Source of the DNA: Evernia prunastri
Taxonomy: Eukaryota; Ascomycota; Lecanoromycetes; Lecanorales; Parmeliaceae
DNA length: 64,000 nt
Direction: 5' to 3'
Assembly: GCA_003184365.1 (NCBI GenBank)
Contig: NKYR01000020.1
Span: 6,116 to 70,115, forward strand
The position numbers were made by a program, and so were the translations under genes. How positions within the stretch are numbered: position 1 is the first letter of the stretch; each line of letters begins with the position of its first letter. The notes below the pieces were generated by a model. It saw only the letters and a program-made list of their open reading frames with translations, was not told where the DNA came from and did not search any database. Positions 1-10,248 of this stretch are shown piece by piece.

Positions 1-298
1 TCATTTCGGCGCGGGAGAGCTGCGCCGCGGTGCGGAGGTGGAGACGGTAGGGCTGGGGTTCTTGCTGCTGCTGCTGCTGCTGCTGCTGCTGATCGGTGGG
101 AAGAAGGGGAGCGGGGTTGGTATTGGGAGCTGGATTGGGAGCGGGGAGGGTGAAGGCGGAGAGGGTGGCTGCGTCTGTGTCTGTGCCGTTGTGGGGCAGG
201 GGGAAGAATTTGGCGAGGAAGGTGGAGGGGGGAAGGGCGTTGAGGGTGGTGAGGCGGGATGGAGGGGCTGCGGCGGCGGCGGCGGCGGCGGTGGGCAT
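1..298 (-). CDS. N-terminal fragment, possibly NAA40/Nat4 N-acetyltransferase (cut by window edge)
   Basis: A reading frame opens at the ATG at 298 on the minus strand and runs off the left end of the window without a stop. It begins with an Ala-rich stretch (a GCC run), then RLTTLNALPPSTFLAKFFP, a low-complexity Pro/Asn part, a pure polyglutamine tract encoded by a CAG run at about 64-92, and then YRLHLRTAAQLSRAEM. The layout of a short 'ALPxxxFLxKxxPP' segment followed by a 'y.l.L.tAaqLs.aem' segment resembles the N-terminus of fungal NAA40, which acetylates the N-termini of histones H4 and H2A. That match is from memory and no acetyl-CoA binding motif lies inside the window, so the assignment is tentative. 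The gene itself looks real because coding is uninterrupted and GC-rich. Confidence 0.4.
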   Translation of the reverse strand, partial: MPTAAAAAAAAPPSRLTTLNALPPSTFLAKFFPLPHNGTDTDAATLSAFTLPAPNPAPNTNPAPLLPTDQQQQQQQQQQEPQPYRLHLRTAAQLSRAEM

Positions 299-2106
299 TT
301 TGGGGCAGGTGGGTAGGTAAATAGGCGTGGTGGTGGTGGTGGTCAGGGATTGTTGAATTGGGTGGAGTTTGGGAGGTATGATATGGGCTGTGAACCGTGG
401 CCAGTCAGCCGCTGCTGATGTGCTTGTTGAGGGAAGCCGACGGACGACGCGTGGATAGGACGCGATCTACCCCCGCAAACGCCAAGTCGGAAGATACTCT
501 AGGGGTCCCGCCCGCAACGGTCGCATAAAGTACCCTAGCCCACGCACATCGAACTTCAAAAATCTAAAGCATCAGCACCAGTGAAGAAGGCTGGCAGAGA
601 GAACACACCGCTACTTGAGGGACGAGCTGTGGAAGACCGCTCAATCGTTCTAATTCCTAAGATCAAGAAGGAGACGTAGGGTCTGTCACATGTACCCTTT
701 TGACTCACAGTGCGACGTTAAGTATTACTGCTGGGTCTATACTCGATACTGCACCGGCAATCCCATTCGTCCTGCTCATCCCTCCTTCCACATGGACTCT
801 CGTCCAGTAAGCACCCTAAGTCGTGAAATCTTCGAGGAGAGGGTCGGACACCCGAGCCGAACTCTCTATGTAGCGCAGACCTCGCACAGAAATTCCCACC
901 TGACAGCCTCGACCGCTGTCGAATCCAACCCACCTGGAGCACGAGAGAGGAGCGGTTCTACCAGTGTCCCTCCAGGGGTTGCTGCTGCTGCTGCTGTTGC
1001 TGCTTACAATGAGCGAATCCCCAGGTGGCGATGTGTCAACCGCTCGTAGACGTTGTGAGTATGGAAAATCACGGGTCATAGAAGCGCCCTGTGGTATTTT
1101 TTTGAGGTGAAGGCGCACAGTTGAGGTCTCGGAGGGCGATTTGGCGCCTTCGAGGACAGCTCGGGCTCTGGACAATTTAATGCGATAGAAGCCATCAAAG
1201 GCTTTAGCGACAATCGCTCGCGTGAAGCTCGGAGTCCCTGAGTTCTGTAGACTGTTTGTGTTGATGCGTCTCTAAGGGCATAATAAGCGAGAAGTTCTTT
1301 TGCTGAATCCGGACAGTGGCGCCGAACGAATTCGCGACCACCTGTGACCGTGCAGCGCTTGTCTGGTAGTCGAGGATACGTTGTACGGTTGACGTACAGA
1401 CGTTCGAGTCTGATTTGGAGGTGAGAGAGTAGTACTGGAAGGCTACTTTGTATGTCCAGAAGTCAAGATAGACAAGATTTCTTAACGGCGAGGATACGGT
1501 CAAACAATGCTCGCTTGAGAGGAGCAAAGATAGTGCTATTGTTTTGGATATGTGCGAGGGTACCTTCTAGACGAGAGTACTGTTCGGTATCTAATCTCTT
1601 CCGAAGCAGAGTGACTGCAGGACCCTGTCCGGAACTAACAACTGCATTTGGCGCAGCCAAGAAAGCTTTTGCGTAGATTGGGAGCTTGAGTAGAAATGTC
1701 TGATACTCTGTCTTGAGCAGTTGAGATATTTCGCCCAAGTCTAGACGCAGGCGAGCAACAATGACACATGTGCGGTAGCTACAATGGGTAGCTAACATCT
1801 GGCAGATCACAGAATTACGTGGACAGCTAGAATGGGCGGCAACACTTCTCAGTGTGCATTGAGTGGGATGAGAGAGCTGGATGCGGGTTTCATGTAAAGA
1901 CCGCTTGGGGGCACTATCGACAATGGAAAGGTAATATCGTGCTCATAGCCTGTTTGCCTTGAGCTTGGAGGATTTCAAGGCTAGTGCGCAAATGCAAAGA
2001 GAAGCACGGAACTCATTGTCATCTCGACATGTGATGAATGGAATTGGTGCTAACAGTAAGTAAGGTCTAGGCGTATTAGTAGGCAAATTATTTTGCGCTC
2101 TGCACC
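299..2106. other. Intergenic stretch, no convincing gene
   Basis: About 1.8 kb without a recognisable gene. Open frames of up to 119 codons occur on both strands around 690-1810, but they overlap each other, have no family resemblance and several start only at TTG or GTG. A (CTG)n-type microsatellite lies at about 979-1003. Minus-strand frames at 1204-1527 and 1463-1810 look faintly protein-like but cannot be joined into a supported gene. Confidence 0.6.
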
Positions 2107-3829
2107 TCACTCCGATTTCTCAGACTTGCTCTCCTCATCATCAGGCTTCTGGATCCTCGTCTGAAGATCCGTGGGCGCATGTTTCGAAAGCTTTCTCAAT
2201 CGTGCTCCAAAGATGTAGAACAAGAAAGGAACGGGCATGAAAGCAACCGCCAAGAAGCCGAGAAGGGAACCGGCCCAGTCAACGCCCAAGTTGTGGAACA
2301 TCTGCGTGGCGAAAAGGGCTGATCAAAGTCAGCAAAAGCTCCCCGGGGGTACGTTGGCTCTCGGAATACTTACGGAAACCGGCTCCAAAGAACGACCGCA
2401 AGAAAGTATTCGCTGCAATCGCCGACGCGGCCACCATGAGATACGCATCAATTATATAATTCAACGCCTGTAGAAAGATGGTCATAATGCCAGCTCCTGT
2501 CAGAAGACCGGAAAGAGTAGGCACGATCCAATGGATGCTCTTATAATTCCCCGTCCACGCAAACCAAAACAGTCCGATCGGAAACAGCACCGCTCCCACC
2601 ATCATCGGCAATAGACGCTGTTCAGGTATTGGTATGTTGTTATTCTCCTTTAGTTTCCGGTTGTATCGCGGTTCAAAGGCGATGACGATACCGCAGCCAA
2701 TGAGCACGCCGAGGATGAGTCCGAGGTAAGGAAGAGTTGCAACGGCCATGTTGATACCTCGCAGTTCTGCGAATACGATAGGATAGGCTTCGAGGAAAAG
2801 ATAGAGGATGCCGTAGATGAATGCTGTGTATATCGTGATCAAGAGGACGATGGGTTCCAAGAAGAGAAGTTTGAGAGGCAGAAGTAAATGTTTTTCGACC
2901 AGTTCTTTGAAGTCGATATTTTCTTCCTCAGAAACATGGTGGATTGCGAAATTCTGTGTTTCGCCTCTGATCTTCGCTGCTCGTTGACACAGAAGCGTCT
3001 TGAGGTATGTCTCCTCCAGAAACAGAACGTCAAGGATACATGCCAGACCACCCATTATACCTGTAATGTACTGGGTCCATCGCCAGCCCAGATAGCTTTG
3101 AGTGATGAAAGCTCCGACGATGGGAGAGATGAAAGGACCGATGAAAACGAGAGCCGAGAAGAACGCGACGGCTATCCCACGCGTCTCATTACCGAACAAG
3201 TCAGAGAAAGCGCCGCCGACGACGGCCAGAGGACAAGAGGCGAAGACGCCTGCGAAGAAACGCGAGAGCATAAGAGTCTGGAAATCCTTGGCAGTGGCTG
3301 CGGCGAACATAAAGCAGGTGAAGACGAAGCAAGCACCGGTTATCGGTATCCTACGCCCGTACAACTCACTGAGAGGTCCGAATGCCAAAGGCCCGGTCGC
3401 GAAACCACAAATGTACAGAGTAAGCCCGAGGAGAGCGACGGTCTCCGAAACACCGAATTCTACTGTGACTGGCATGACAGCTGCGGAGTAGACGGAAGAG
3501 CCCCAGGATGCGACAAGGGTGTCGAATCCGAGGATGCCAGCACATTCCATCTGTCTCCAAAACGGCCATGACTTTGCATTCGCGGGGTCATCTGGACCTG
3601 TAAGCTCAACGAGATAATCTTCATGCGTGCTTGGAAGTGGAGGAGGCAGCCATCGATCTGGACCTAATTGGTATTGAACAGATGACCGGGTGCGTTTCGC
3701 GGGGGTGGTGGGGTATTGGTGGAGGTCAAACATGCTGTAAGAAGCAGGTGGGTTGAAGGACGCTGAACGCTGACGGGGAGGGAGTAATAAACAATGGCCA
3801 GTGTATGTAGGCTTTTCAAATAGATTCAA
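2107..3829 (-). CDS. MFS exporter, DHA1 polyamine/drug-type
   Basis: Integral membrane transporter of the major facilitator superfamily, DHA1 type, expected to export drugs or polyamines by proton antiport at the plasma membrane. Two exons: 3829-2374 and 2318-2107, with a 55-bp intron (GTAAGT...CAG). Splicing restores the family's C-terminal run GAGFPLFATQMFHNLGVDW. Without splicing the frame ends early. The product is about 555 residues with about 12 hydrophobic segments. The N-terminal cytoplasmic part holds the DHA1-typical 'DPANAKSWPFWRQ' segment, and the loop between helices 2 and 3 has GPLSELYGRR. A charged tail (DDEESKSEKSE) ends the protein. An internal ATG near 3733 is an alternative start. 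It is about 14 kb from the polyketide cluster and there is no sign that it belongs to it. Confidence 0.9.
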
Positions 3830-4675
3830 GTGGAAATTTGCTTGATCGGATGTCGGGAAACGGGCGGGTTGGGAACATGGGGAAAAATCAACGATGATGC
3901 AATACCCGGCAAGTACGGATCAGATTCGAAAGTATAACTGATCGACCATCAACACGTCGACTCCGATACCGATTTTATTGTTGATTATGTCACAGCCAAA
4001 AAGGCAAAACGAGAGGACGATGTTGAGATCCAAGACACGCTAGTAGGCGGCCTCAAGGCTCGGCTACAAGTAGCGCCCCGCCCGCAGGTAAGTAAGGTAG
4101 GTAGCTAGTGGAGTGGCTGTCACGGAAAATGGAATGTCTTTCTCGTCCCTCTCACCGAGTACTAATCATGCTAGTAGAAATGGGCATACTGGAACATACG
4201 ACAATGTTGCGGCACCAAAATCGGAGTCTGACCTGCCTAAGTTTCTCGAAAGTCTTGACACAAGAATCAGCAGCGGCAGGCTGACATTCAATATAAGAAA
4301 TACTATGCCTAGGCTGCTTCGCATGAAATTGTCGCTATGTTCCTAGCCATAGTCGCTTACTTACATCCTTAGGAACATGGAAGAGACGGCGAAAGGTACA
4401 GGAGGCTTTCTTTCAAGCGTCTCAAAGAGGCCCGACCCCTAACAGACTACTGAGCAGCCGAGGGAATGGAAGTCGAGCGTGACGCAAGATGCTGACTCTG
4501 GTAAGGCGCAGCGAATCGATTGAACCGCAGCTATGCTGACTGTTGAGTAAATACCAACTTTCTCTGCCTCGGTGGTTGAGAGCAACCGCCGTTCAGCACT
4601 CTGATAACGGTTCACCTTTGACCTATCACTGCATTCACTGCGCCTCGTCGGCCATCATTTTGTTGTACACGCACC
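3830..4675. other. Intergenic stretch, nothing recognised
   Basis: Upstream region shared by the MFS gene (minus) and the PEBP pseudogene (plus). The open frame at 4113-4346 has no family resemblance. No repeat or RNA gene was seen. Confidence 0.55.
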
Positions 4676-5340
4676 ATGTGGCCCTATGTCGAATACACTC
4701 TTGGCCTCTTACTCAAGAGTCCGCGTGGACGAGATGCAAAGCTTTTCCACAAGAGTCCTGCCTTCGCGAGTCTGACCGAACCATCTCTCAAGGTGACATC
4801 CCCAGAATGCCGAGCCCCGACCTCAACCATGTTGAGCAAGCACAGCAAGGACGGCGGCAACCAGTTTCCAACGATTTCATGGGAGCCTCCTAAATCTGAT
4901 GCAGAGGTCAAGGAGTACATGTTCATAGTGGAGGATCCTGACGCTCCACTGCCAAGTCCAATCGCGCATGGAGTCTACTACGATATTCCTGCAGATACTC
5001 GGAGCATGGAGCAATCAAGTCTCGAGCTATCCGACGAAAATGGCCTCAACAGCCTGAAAGGCGGGTTCAAATTTGGCATGACCCGTGCTGGAAATGTATA
5101 TATGGGACCCGACCCGTACTAGATCATGGACCGCATCGGTACTTCCATTAGGTCATCGCGTTGAGTAAGAAAGTGGACCAGAAAGGCTTTGCAGCAGCGA
5201 AGCCAACGAGAGAAGAGCTTGCGAAAGCTATTGAAGGGAAAGTCGTCTACTGGGGAATGTGGATTGGCGTCTTCGAGAGGAAGCTGTATTGGCATTTGAG
5301 CCTTCCCGGCCGAACCTCAAATTCTGACGGAAATTTGTAG
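4676..5340 (+). pseudogene. Broken PEBP / YbhB-like phosphatidylethanolamine-binding protein gene
   Basis: The frame from the ATG (just upstream of 4680) reads MWPYVEYTLGLLLKSPRGRD and continues through the PEBP signature DPDAP to GFKFGMTRAGNVYMGPDP, then hits TAG at about 5120. The expected continuation, a PVLDHGPHRYF motif, is present a few bases on but in another frame, so there is a frameshift at about 5112. In that second frame a TAG stands where the family has Gln or another residue just before VIALSKKVD, consistent with a CAG-to-TAG transition. The C-terminal part (EELAKAIEGKVVYWGMWIGVFERK) is otherwise well preserved and runs on to a stop at 5338. PEBP proteins bind phospholipids or regulate kinases. 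This copy lacks a single frame carrying both the DPDAP and GPHR halves of the ligand site. A 36-bp GT...AG intron over the damage is conceivable but would delete the conserved GPHR motif, so a pseudogene is preferred. Confidence 0.75.
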
Positions 5341-5689
5341 ACTCGAGCATGGTCGTAGCAAAGAAGCAACAGGCAAGATGCATCACTGATGTCCTAAGCG
5401 TTGGGCTAATAGTCGCGAATCAATTAGAGCATCCCTCTATGGAGGTAGTTGGGAAGCAGGGACGCGTCAATGGCAATGACTTCTCTTTCTTATCCCCTCC
5501 CAACGGGAATAAGCAAGACAGAACGTCACTGTTAATGCAAGACCGAAGCAAAGTTGTACTTTTGACCCTCTTCCACCCGCGGAACCTTTCCGCTGCTCGC
5601 CACCACCTCCAACCCTCACTCCCTCACCCTCCACTCCATCCACCACCCTCCACCTCCACCTCCACCTCAACCTCCGCCAAAAACCCCCC

Positions 5690-5995
5690 ATGCGCCTCCC
5701 CCCCTCCCCCTCCCTCTCCCGCCTCTACACCACCACCGCCGCCGCCCGCCCCCGACTCCCCCCCCTCACCCTCTCGCACTTCCTCCTGCGCCAGCGCGTC
5801 CTATCCCTCTACCGCGCCATCGTCCGCGCCTGCCGTCGGCTTCCCCCCTCGACAAGAGACGAGATAAGACAGTACGCGCGGGAGGAGTTCGAGCAGCGCC
5901 GGAACGAGGGGGATCTGCGGACGATACGCTACTTGCTGAGTACGGGGAAGGCGGAGTTTGAGCGGGTGGGGAGGCTGGTTGGGGGGGTGGGGTGA
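5690..5995 (+). CDS. LYR-motif protein, LYRM2-like (mitochondrial)
   Basis: A single-exon, 101-residue protein. An Arg/Ala-rich N-terminus without acidic residues (RLYTTTAAARPRLPPLTLSH) looks like a mitochondrial targeting peptide. It is followed by the complex1_LYR core, RVLSLYRAIVRACRRLP, with the L-Y-R tripeptide, then EFEQRRNEGDLRTIRYLLSTG, which matches LYRM2-family proteins. LYR proteins act with acyl-ACP in assembly of respiratory complexes and Fe-S proteins; LYRM2 is linked to complex I. The length suits the family. Base composition is very C-rich on the coding strand, including the run upstream of the ATG. The stop lies at the edge of a TGATGG-type microsatellite. Confidence 0.85.
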   Translation: MRLPPSPSLSRLYTTTAAARPRLPPLTLSHFLLRQRVLSLYRAIVRACRRLPPSTRDEIRQYAREEFEQRRNEGDLRTIRYLLSTGKAEFERVGRLVGGVG

Positions 5996-6068
5996 TGGTG
6001 ATTATGGTGGCGATGGTGATGGTGATGATGATGTGGTGATGGTAATGGTGATGATGTGGTGGTGGTGG
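5991..6068 (+). repeat. TGATGG/GGTGAT microsatellite
   Basis: An imperfect tandem repeat of GTGATGGTGATG-like units directly downstream of the LYRM2-like stop codon, ending in a (GGT)n stretch. Simple repeat in the presumed 3' untranslated region. Confidence 0.8.
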
Positions 6069-7033
6069 TGCCGTATGCGCTGGGGATTGTCGCAATTGAA
6101 AATTGGGGCGAAGGCTGGGGATGGGTCCGATGGGTATTGATGCATGGTATGAAGAGTAGGGTTGCAGGGCGGAATCGGACCATCCCCTCCCTTTTGCAGC
6201 AGTATTCAGGCTACGAGAAGACCATGGAGGACATACCGTTGCACCGCTTCCCAGGTGCCAGGAGCCGTCGAAAGCTTACTTCGTCTGCAAGGGGCTAGCT
6301 ACAGGCTTTTACGGGCCCTATAGTCTGTGATTTGTTCCAAGCCTCCTTCGACGGACGGGACATACTAGTATGCTGCAGTATCATAAGCTTGAGGCATCAA
6401 GCTTGGGCTACAGCATAGCCGTTGGTGGGTGTCGGTTCATGAATACGGCCAGATCGCAGATGCCGTTGGCCGATGCCGTCGACATTGGCCAGCCTGGAAA
6501 TTAACAATGCAACGAGCGGGTCATCATTATAAAGACAACCTACAAGCAAGTCGAGCGCATTGATGTGTACTTCGGGTGGGGCCGAAGGATATGATGCTCA
6601 GGCCGTCGACTCGATGAGGGAAATGCAGCAGATGGGCGAGTTGTTGTTATTTTGGAATACAGGAATACACGGTGCTGTGCGAGTGCATGGAGCAGAGTAT
6701 TACGTTAGAGATGGAGCTAGACTGGGTTTTCAGGGTGGCACATGATGTTCACTGAATTAGAAACTACGTTTTTGTACGCATGGATGAAGAGAGCCTCTTA
6801 GGAAATTCTGATAATTTTCAGGACAGGTTTCCAAGTGAACGTATGCTCGTTCGTGTAGATCTATCTGATGATGAAGAAAGTCTACTGATATAATCCGATC
6901 TTCCCAAGCTCTCGAGACTGTGATTTCCAAAAGAGCCCAGCTCGCGCTGCTAGTGTCTATGATCCAAAAAAACAGAAGATGTTGTTAGATCGCGCCACCA
7001 GGAGAATTTGGGGTGTGGGGGGGGGGGGTACGT
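6069..7033. other. Intergenic stretch, nothing recognised
   Basis: No gene with family resemblance. The frame at 6560-6745 is short and unsupported. A G homopolymer run precedes the aspartokinase stop at about 7015-7028. Confidence 0.55.
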
Positions 7034-9022
7034 CTAGTCGAGAAAGGTGAAAAGATCCGTATGGACCACGTTCAGAGCACGGAGGGCTTCGCGCTCCGCA
7101 ATCACGCACGAGATGCTGATCTCGCTCGCGCCTACACAAGTATCAGCACTGATCCCCAACGACACATATGTGAGGACAGCCCACCCTGAGAGATCATCTC
7201 GATATTGATATTGCTATCCCCCAGCGCCGTAAACAGCCTCCCCGCAATCCCAATGCTCCTCTTCAACTGCAAGCCCACCAGGCTGATAATCGCCATGTTT
7301 CTCACCACATCGACGCTCCCGTACTCGCTCAGCTCCTCAATCGCGCGCTGCAGGTCCTTGTGCTGGTTCACCAGGTCTTCCGCATCCTGTTCCCCACCCC
7401 GCTCCTCCTCGGGGCCTTTGATGATAGGCATCTTGGAGTGCACCGCCAGGCTGATGTGGAACTGGTTCTTTTCGAAGAGGTCGATGTTCAGGGACCGGGT
7501 CGCGAGGATCTTGCAGATCTGCGCGAGGAAGTCCGCGTCTTCGACTTTGCGGTGGGAGTGCACGTTGACGACGGTTATTTGGTGCTTGACCGTCACGGCA
7601 GTTGGGCGCTTGGGGTGGGATTGGAGGTTGGCGTGGGAATACGGGGTGATGAGGGTACCGGGGCTTTGAGGTGCGAGGACGTTTTTGATGCGGATTGGGA
7701 TTGAGGGGAGACATTGCTCTACTGTGAAATGGTGTATTACTTCGGAACCATAGAAGCTGTGGAAAGGTTAGCAGGGGTGGCCTTCCAAAGGAGGTGTAGA
7801 CGTGCGTTAGCTCGTTGGCCTCCCTTGGGTCAATTGATGATAACAATTTGGCGGTTGGAACTTTGCTTGGGTCGCTGTCAGTGGTTAGTCTAGGCGAGGC
7901 GGAAAGGTGGACGAGTATGGGAGTGATCACGCAGTATAGACGCCGGACACTTCTTTCCAGACCTGTCCACGGATCAGCCAATTTTCATCTAGTAGTCCGC
8001 TGTACGCATAAGCAGCGTAAGCTAGAGCTTACTTGTAGTTCTTTCGCTTTCGTCCCAACAGCAGCGAGCGCAGCGCAGAGATCAGAGTACCCACGGCCTA
8101 ATTGCTTGAGTAAGCCTCCAGGCAACGGGCCGAAGTAACCCGTTAAGACCTGTAGACTTATTATTTTCCGTGCGTAAGTCGTGGCGACAATAGAAGCCCG
8201 AATCTATGTCATACCGGCACCTTGCTACCACATAGCTCAATCCTTCGACTTATCGCATGAGCGAGCTCTCGGTAAAACTCTTGATTCAGTGATTTCGATG
8301 ACTTAAGTTCAATAACGTCAGACAAATCAAGATACTGAGCCTGTATTCCATGATCGTCCAAAAGCGCACTAAGGTATTGAGCACTGAGCTTCTCCCCTAC
8401 ACTTAGGATCTTGTTCTCGGTCTCGGGGGGCACGTCTTCCGTCTTCGGCAACGAGCCTAGCAGCTTTTCAAGTGCATCGCATTCAGAGCTTATATCCCGC
8501 TTTAGCTTTTCTTCGAGCTCTGAGTTTTTAAACTTTGCTGTGTTAATATGTTCATGTAGAATGCTTGAGACAATGGCGTGATAGCCTGTCGAATTTGGTT
8601 TTGCTGCCTCTCGAGCAGCCTTCAAAAGGCTTTGGACAGTCTCACGTCAGCATTCTTTTCCCACAAGAAGGGCTGCCGAGGTGATTCGAATTGCTTTCTA
8701 GGCAATGATTCAAGGTCCGACCGACATAGCAAGACCGAATAACTTAGGAACGTAGTACGTACCGGTTGGTGGTACCCTCAGCCTTGGATCTATCACTCCG
8801 TGCGGAGCAAACGATGGCGACATTGTGGCCTTGAGAGAGGCTCGTTCTGACAGAGTTACAAGTTCAGCGGAGCTCATTGACGAAGGAGGAAGGGCTGACA
8901 ATGTACAAGCAGATCTTGGCAATTTCTGGCGCAAATTTCCCAACCGAAGTGCCTCCAAATTTGAAGACTACGCGCTGAGATGTTTTCCTGTGTCGTTCTT
9001 GGTTCTCGGAAAGGTCTGCCAT
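7034..9022 (-). CDS. Aspartokinase (aspartate kinase)
   Basis: Catalyses ATP-dependent phosphorylation of L-aspartate, the first step to threonine, methionine and homoserine. Eight exons (minus strand): 9022-8907, 8846-8763, 8629-8215, 8149-8033, 7962-7931, 7874-7806, 7756-7185 and 7131-7034. They give 500 residues, the usual family length. The N-terminus carries FKFGGTSVGKF (nucleotide-binding KFGGTSV signature), then CSARS, ILSVGEKLSA, GYFGPLPGGLLKQLGRGYSD and VWKEVSGVYTADPSKVPTA. The regulatory half has tandem ACT domains (HQITVVNVHS and SIGIAGRLFTALGDSNINIE). The protein ends SCVIAEREALRALNVVHT. All junctions keep frame. Intron 6 (7805-7757) works only as a GC-AG intron. The donor of intron 4 sits in a perfect hairpin. 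One family-conserved stretch differs: IHHFTVEQ in place of the usual IHPFTMEQ. Threonine feedback through the ACT domains is expected from the family. Confidence 0.93.
8017..8032 (-). promoter_or_regulatory. Hairpin covering the 5' splice site of aspartokinase intron 4
   Basis: The first 16 intron bases read GTAAGC-TCTA-GCTTAC on the coding strand: a perfect 6-bp stem with a tetraloop that includes the whole donor hexamer. In RNA this could mask the 5' splice site. The pairing is visible directly; any regulatory role is inference. Confidence 0.4.
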
Positions 9023-9185
9023 ATTAGAAGTATATGTTTTACTGTGTAGAACGTAAAAACCACGCAGCCGTGGGAAAGGGTTTTGCCAAGCCGCTTAGAG
9101 CATTCGGTTATGTAAGCGAATTCCGCTTTTCATGCTAAAGTACAACATACTTTACTTTAATACTTGAACTTTACTTTACCATTTT

Positions 9186-9229
9186 GACGCTGCTTCCGAG
9201 CTTGATAAAGTGTAGTAATAAGCAGCGTC
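9186..9229. repeat. 10-bp perfect inverted repeat upstream of aspartokinase
   Basis: GACGCTGCTT at 9186-9195 and AAGCAGCGTC at 9220-9229, with a 24-bp spacer, 164-207 bp upstream of the aspartokinase ATG. It lies in an AT-rich stretch (about 9117-9270) that also holds direct TACTTTACTTT-like repeats. It may be a regulatory hairpin or a remnant of a small inverted-repeat element. Confidence 0.45.
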
Positions 9230-10248
9230 TTTTAAACTCTACTCAATACAATAACTTAGAGGTATTGAGATACTAGGAGTTGATGCTCCATTATTCCTTC
9301 ACTTGTGGCGCGCGGGCCTTCGCGATATAACCCGTCGATCGAGTCAGACGGAATCCCCCCTTCCAGTCTCACACAGCTACCGAAATCTGCCAAACCAGAT
9401 TCGAAGCAGACGTGCGCATGCTACGCATGTACAGCTCGATCATTACCATCAATCGAGGACTCATCACCCATCCATATATTGAGTGCTGAAAGAACACCCG
9501 ACGCATAAGAGCTGGCTTGCTCGCATGTTTTCTTTGTCAGATACACGCCTCGAGTTCCGGGTTTGTAGCCTGAAGCTCTAACGACGCTTCGCTTATTGCA
9601 ATCTCTGCTGTGTAGGTTTGAATCGGTTTGACGCCTTTCTGTATCTTGAGTGGCTTTGGCTTTACTGGAGTATATTGCCTTTCTTGCACAAGGTACTCGT
9701 GATGCTCACGATGTGATAGACGGCTGAGCCAAGGCGACACAGTTTTGTTCTCGCGTCGCCTTGGGGTGCTGTATATTCAGAAAAGCTGACATTCACCAAC
9801 ATTGTGGAACGTGGCTTTGTGTTTGGGATTGGGTGCCGCTTTGAATGCCATTTCCTTGGTCATTCGTCTGACGTGATCCAATAACCCTTAGTATAACATA
9901 AGCACGGCGCGATGACACCGAATTCGAAATGTGAAGCAATCCAATCAGTTCCTTTGCTCAATATATCAATCATTACTTCGTTGTATCAATTCTGAGACTG
10001 AGGTATCCTACGGCCTAGGAGTCTATCAAAGCTCCAAGCCCCAAAGGCGACCCCCCTAGACTATTACGACAAAAGAAAAGAAAGAAATATACCCACCTAC
10101 CCTCCCACCTTCTACATCATCCTATCCATCCTATCCATCCTCGCCATCTCAAACGCATTACCTCCCACCCCAATTCCCCCCCATCCTACCCTCAAAACAG
10201 CAAGCGGAAAACCCCCACCACGCACCTACCTTCCCCCACCCCCACCAC
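9230..10248. other. Intergenic stretch, nothing firm
   Basis: Short frames at 9305-9508 (plus) and 9537-9740 (minus) have no recognisable family. The stretch from about 10080 to 10250 is C-rich with CCTATCC and CCACC runs and is probably the 3' untranslated region of the minus-strand gene that follows. Confidence 0.5.

Noticed and set aside
690..1175. Overlapping 119-codon frames on opposite strands
   Set aside because: No homology recognised, mutual overlap and low-complexity Ser runs from a CTG repeat.
2888..3571. 227-codon plus-strand frame
   Set aside because: Antisense shadow of the DHA1 MFS exporter; composition is Arg/Glu/Asp-biased with no family match.
5110..5160. A 36-bp GT...AG intron that would repair the PEBP gene
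   Set aside because: It would remove the conserved GPHRYF motif, which is encoded within it, and is shorter than usual fungal introns.
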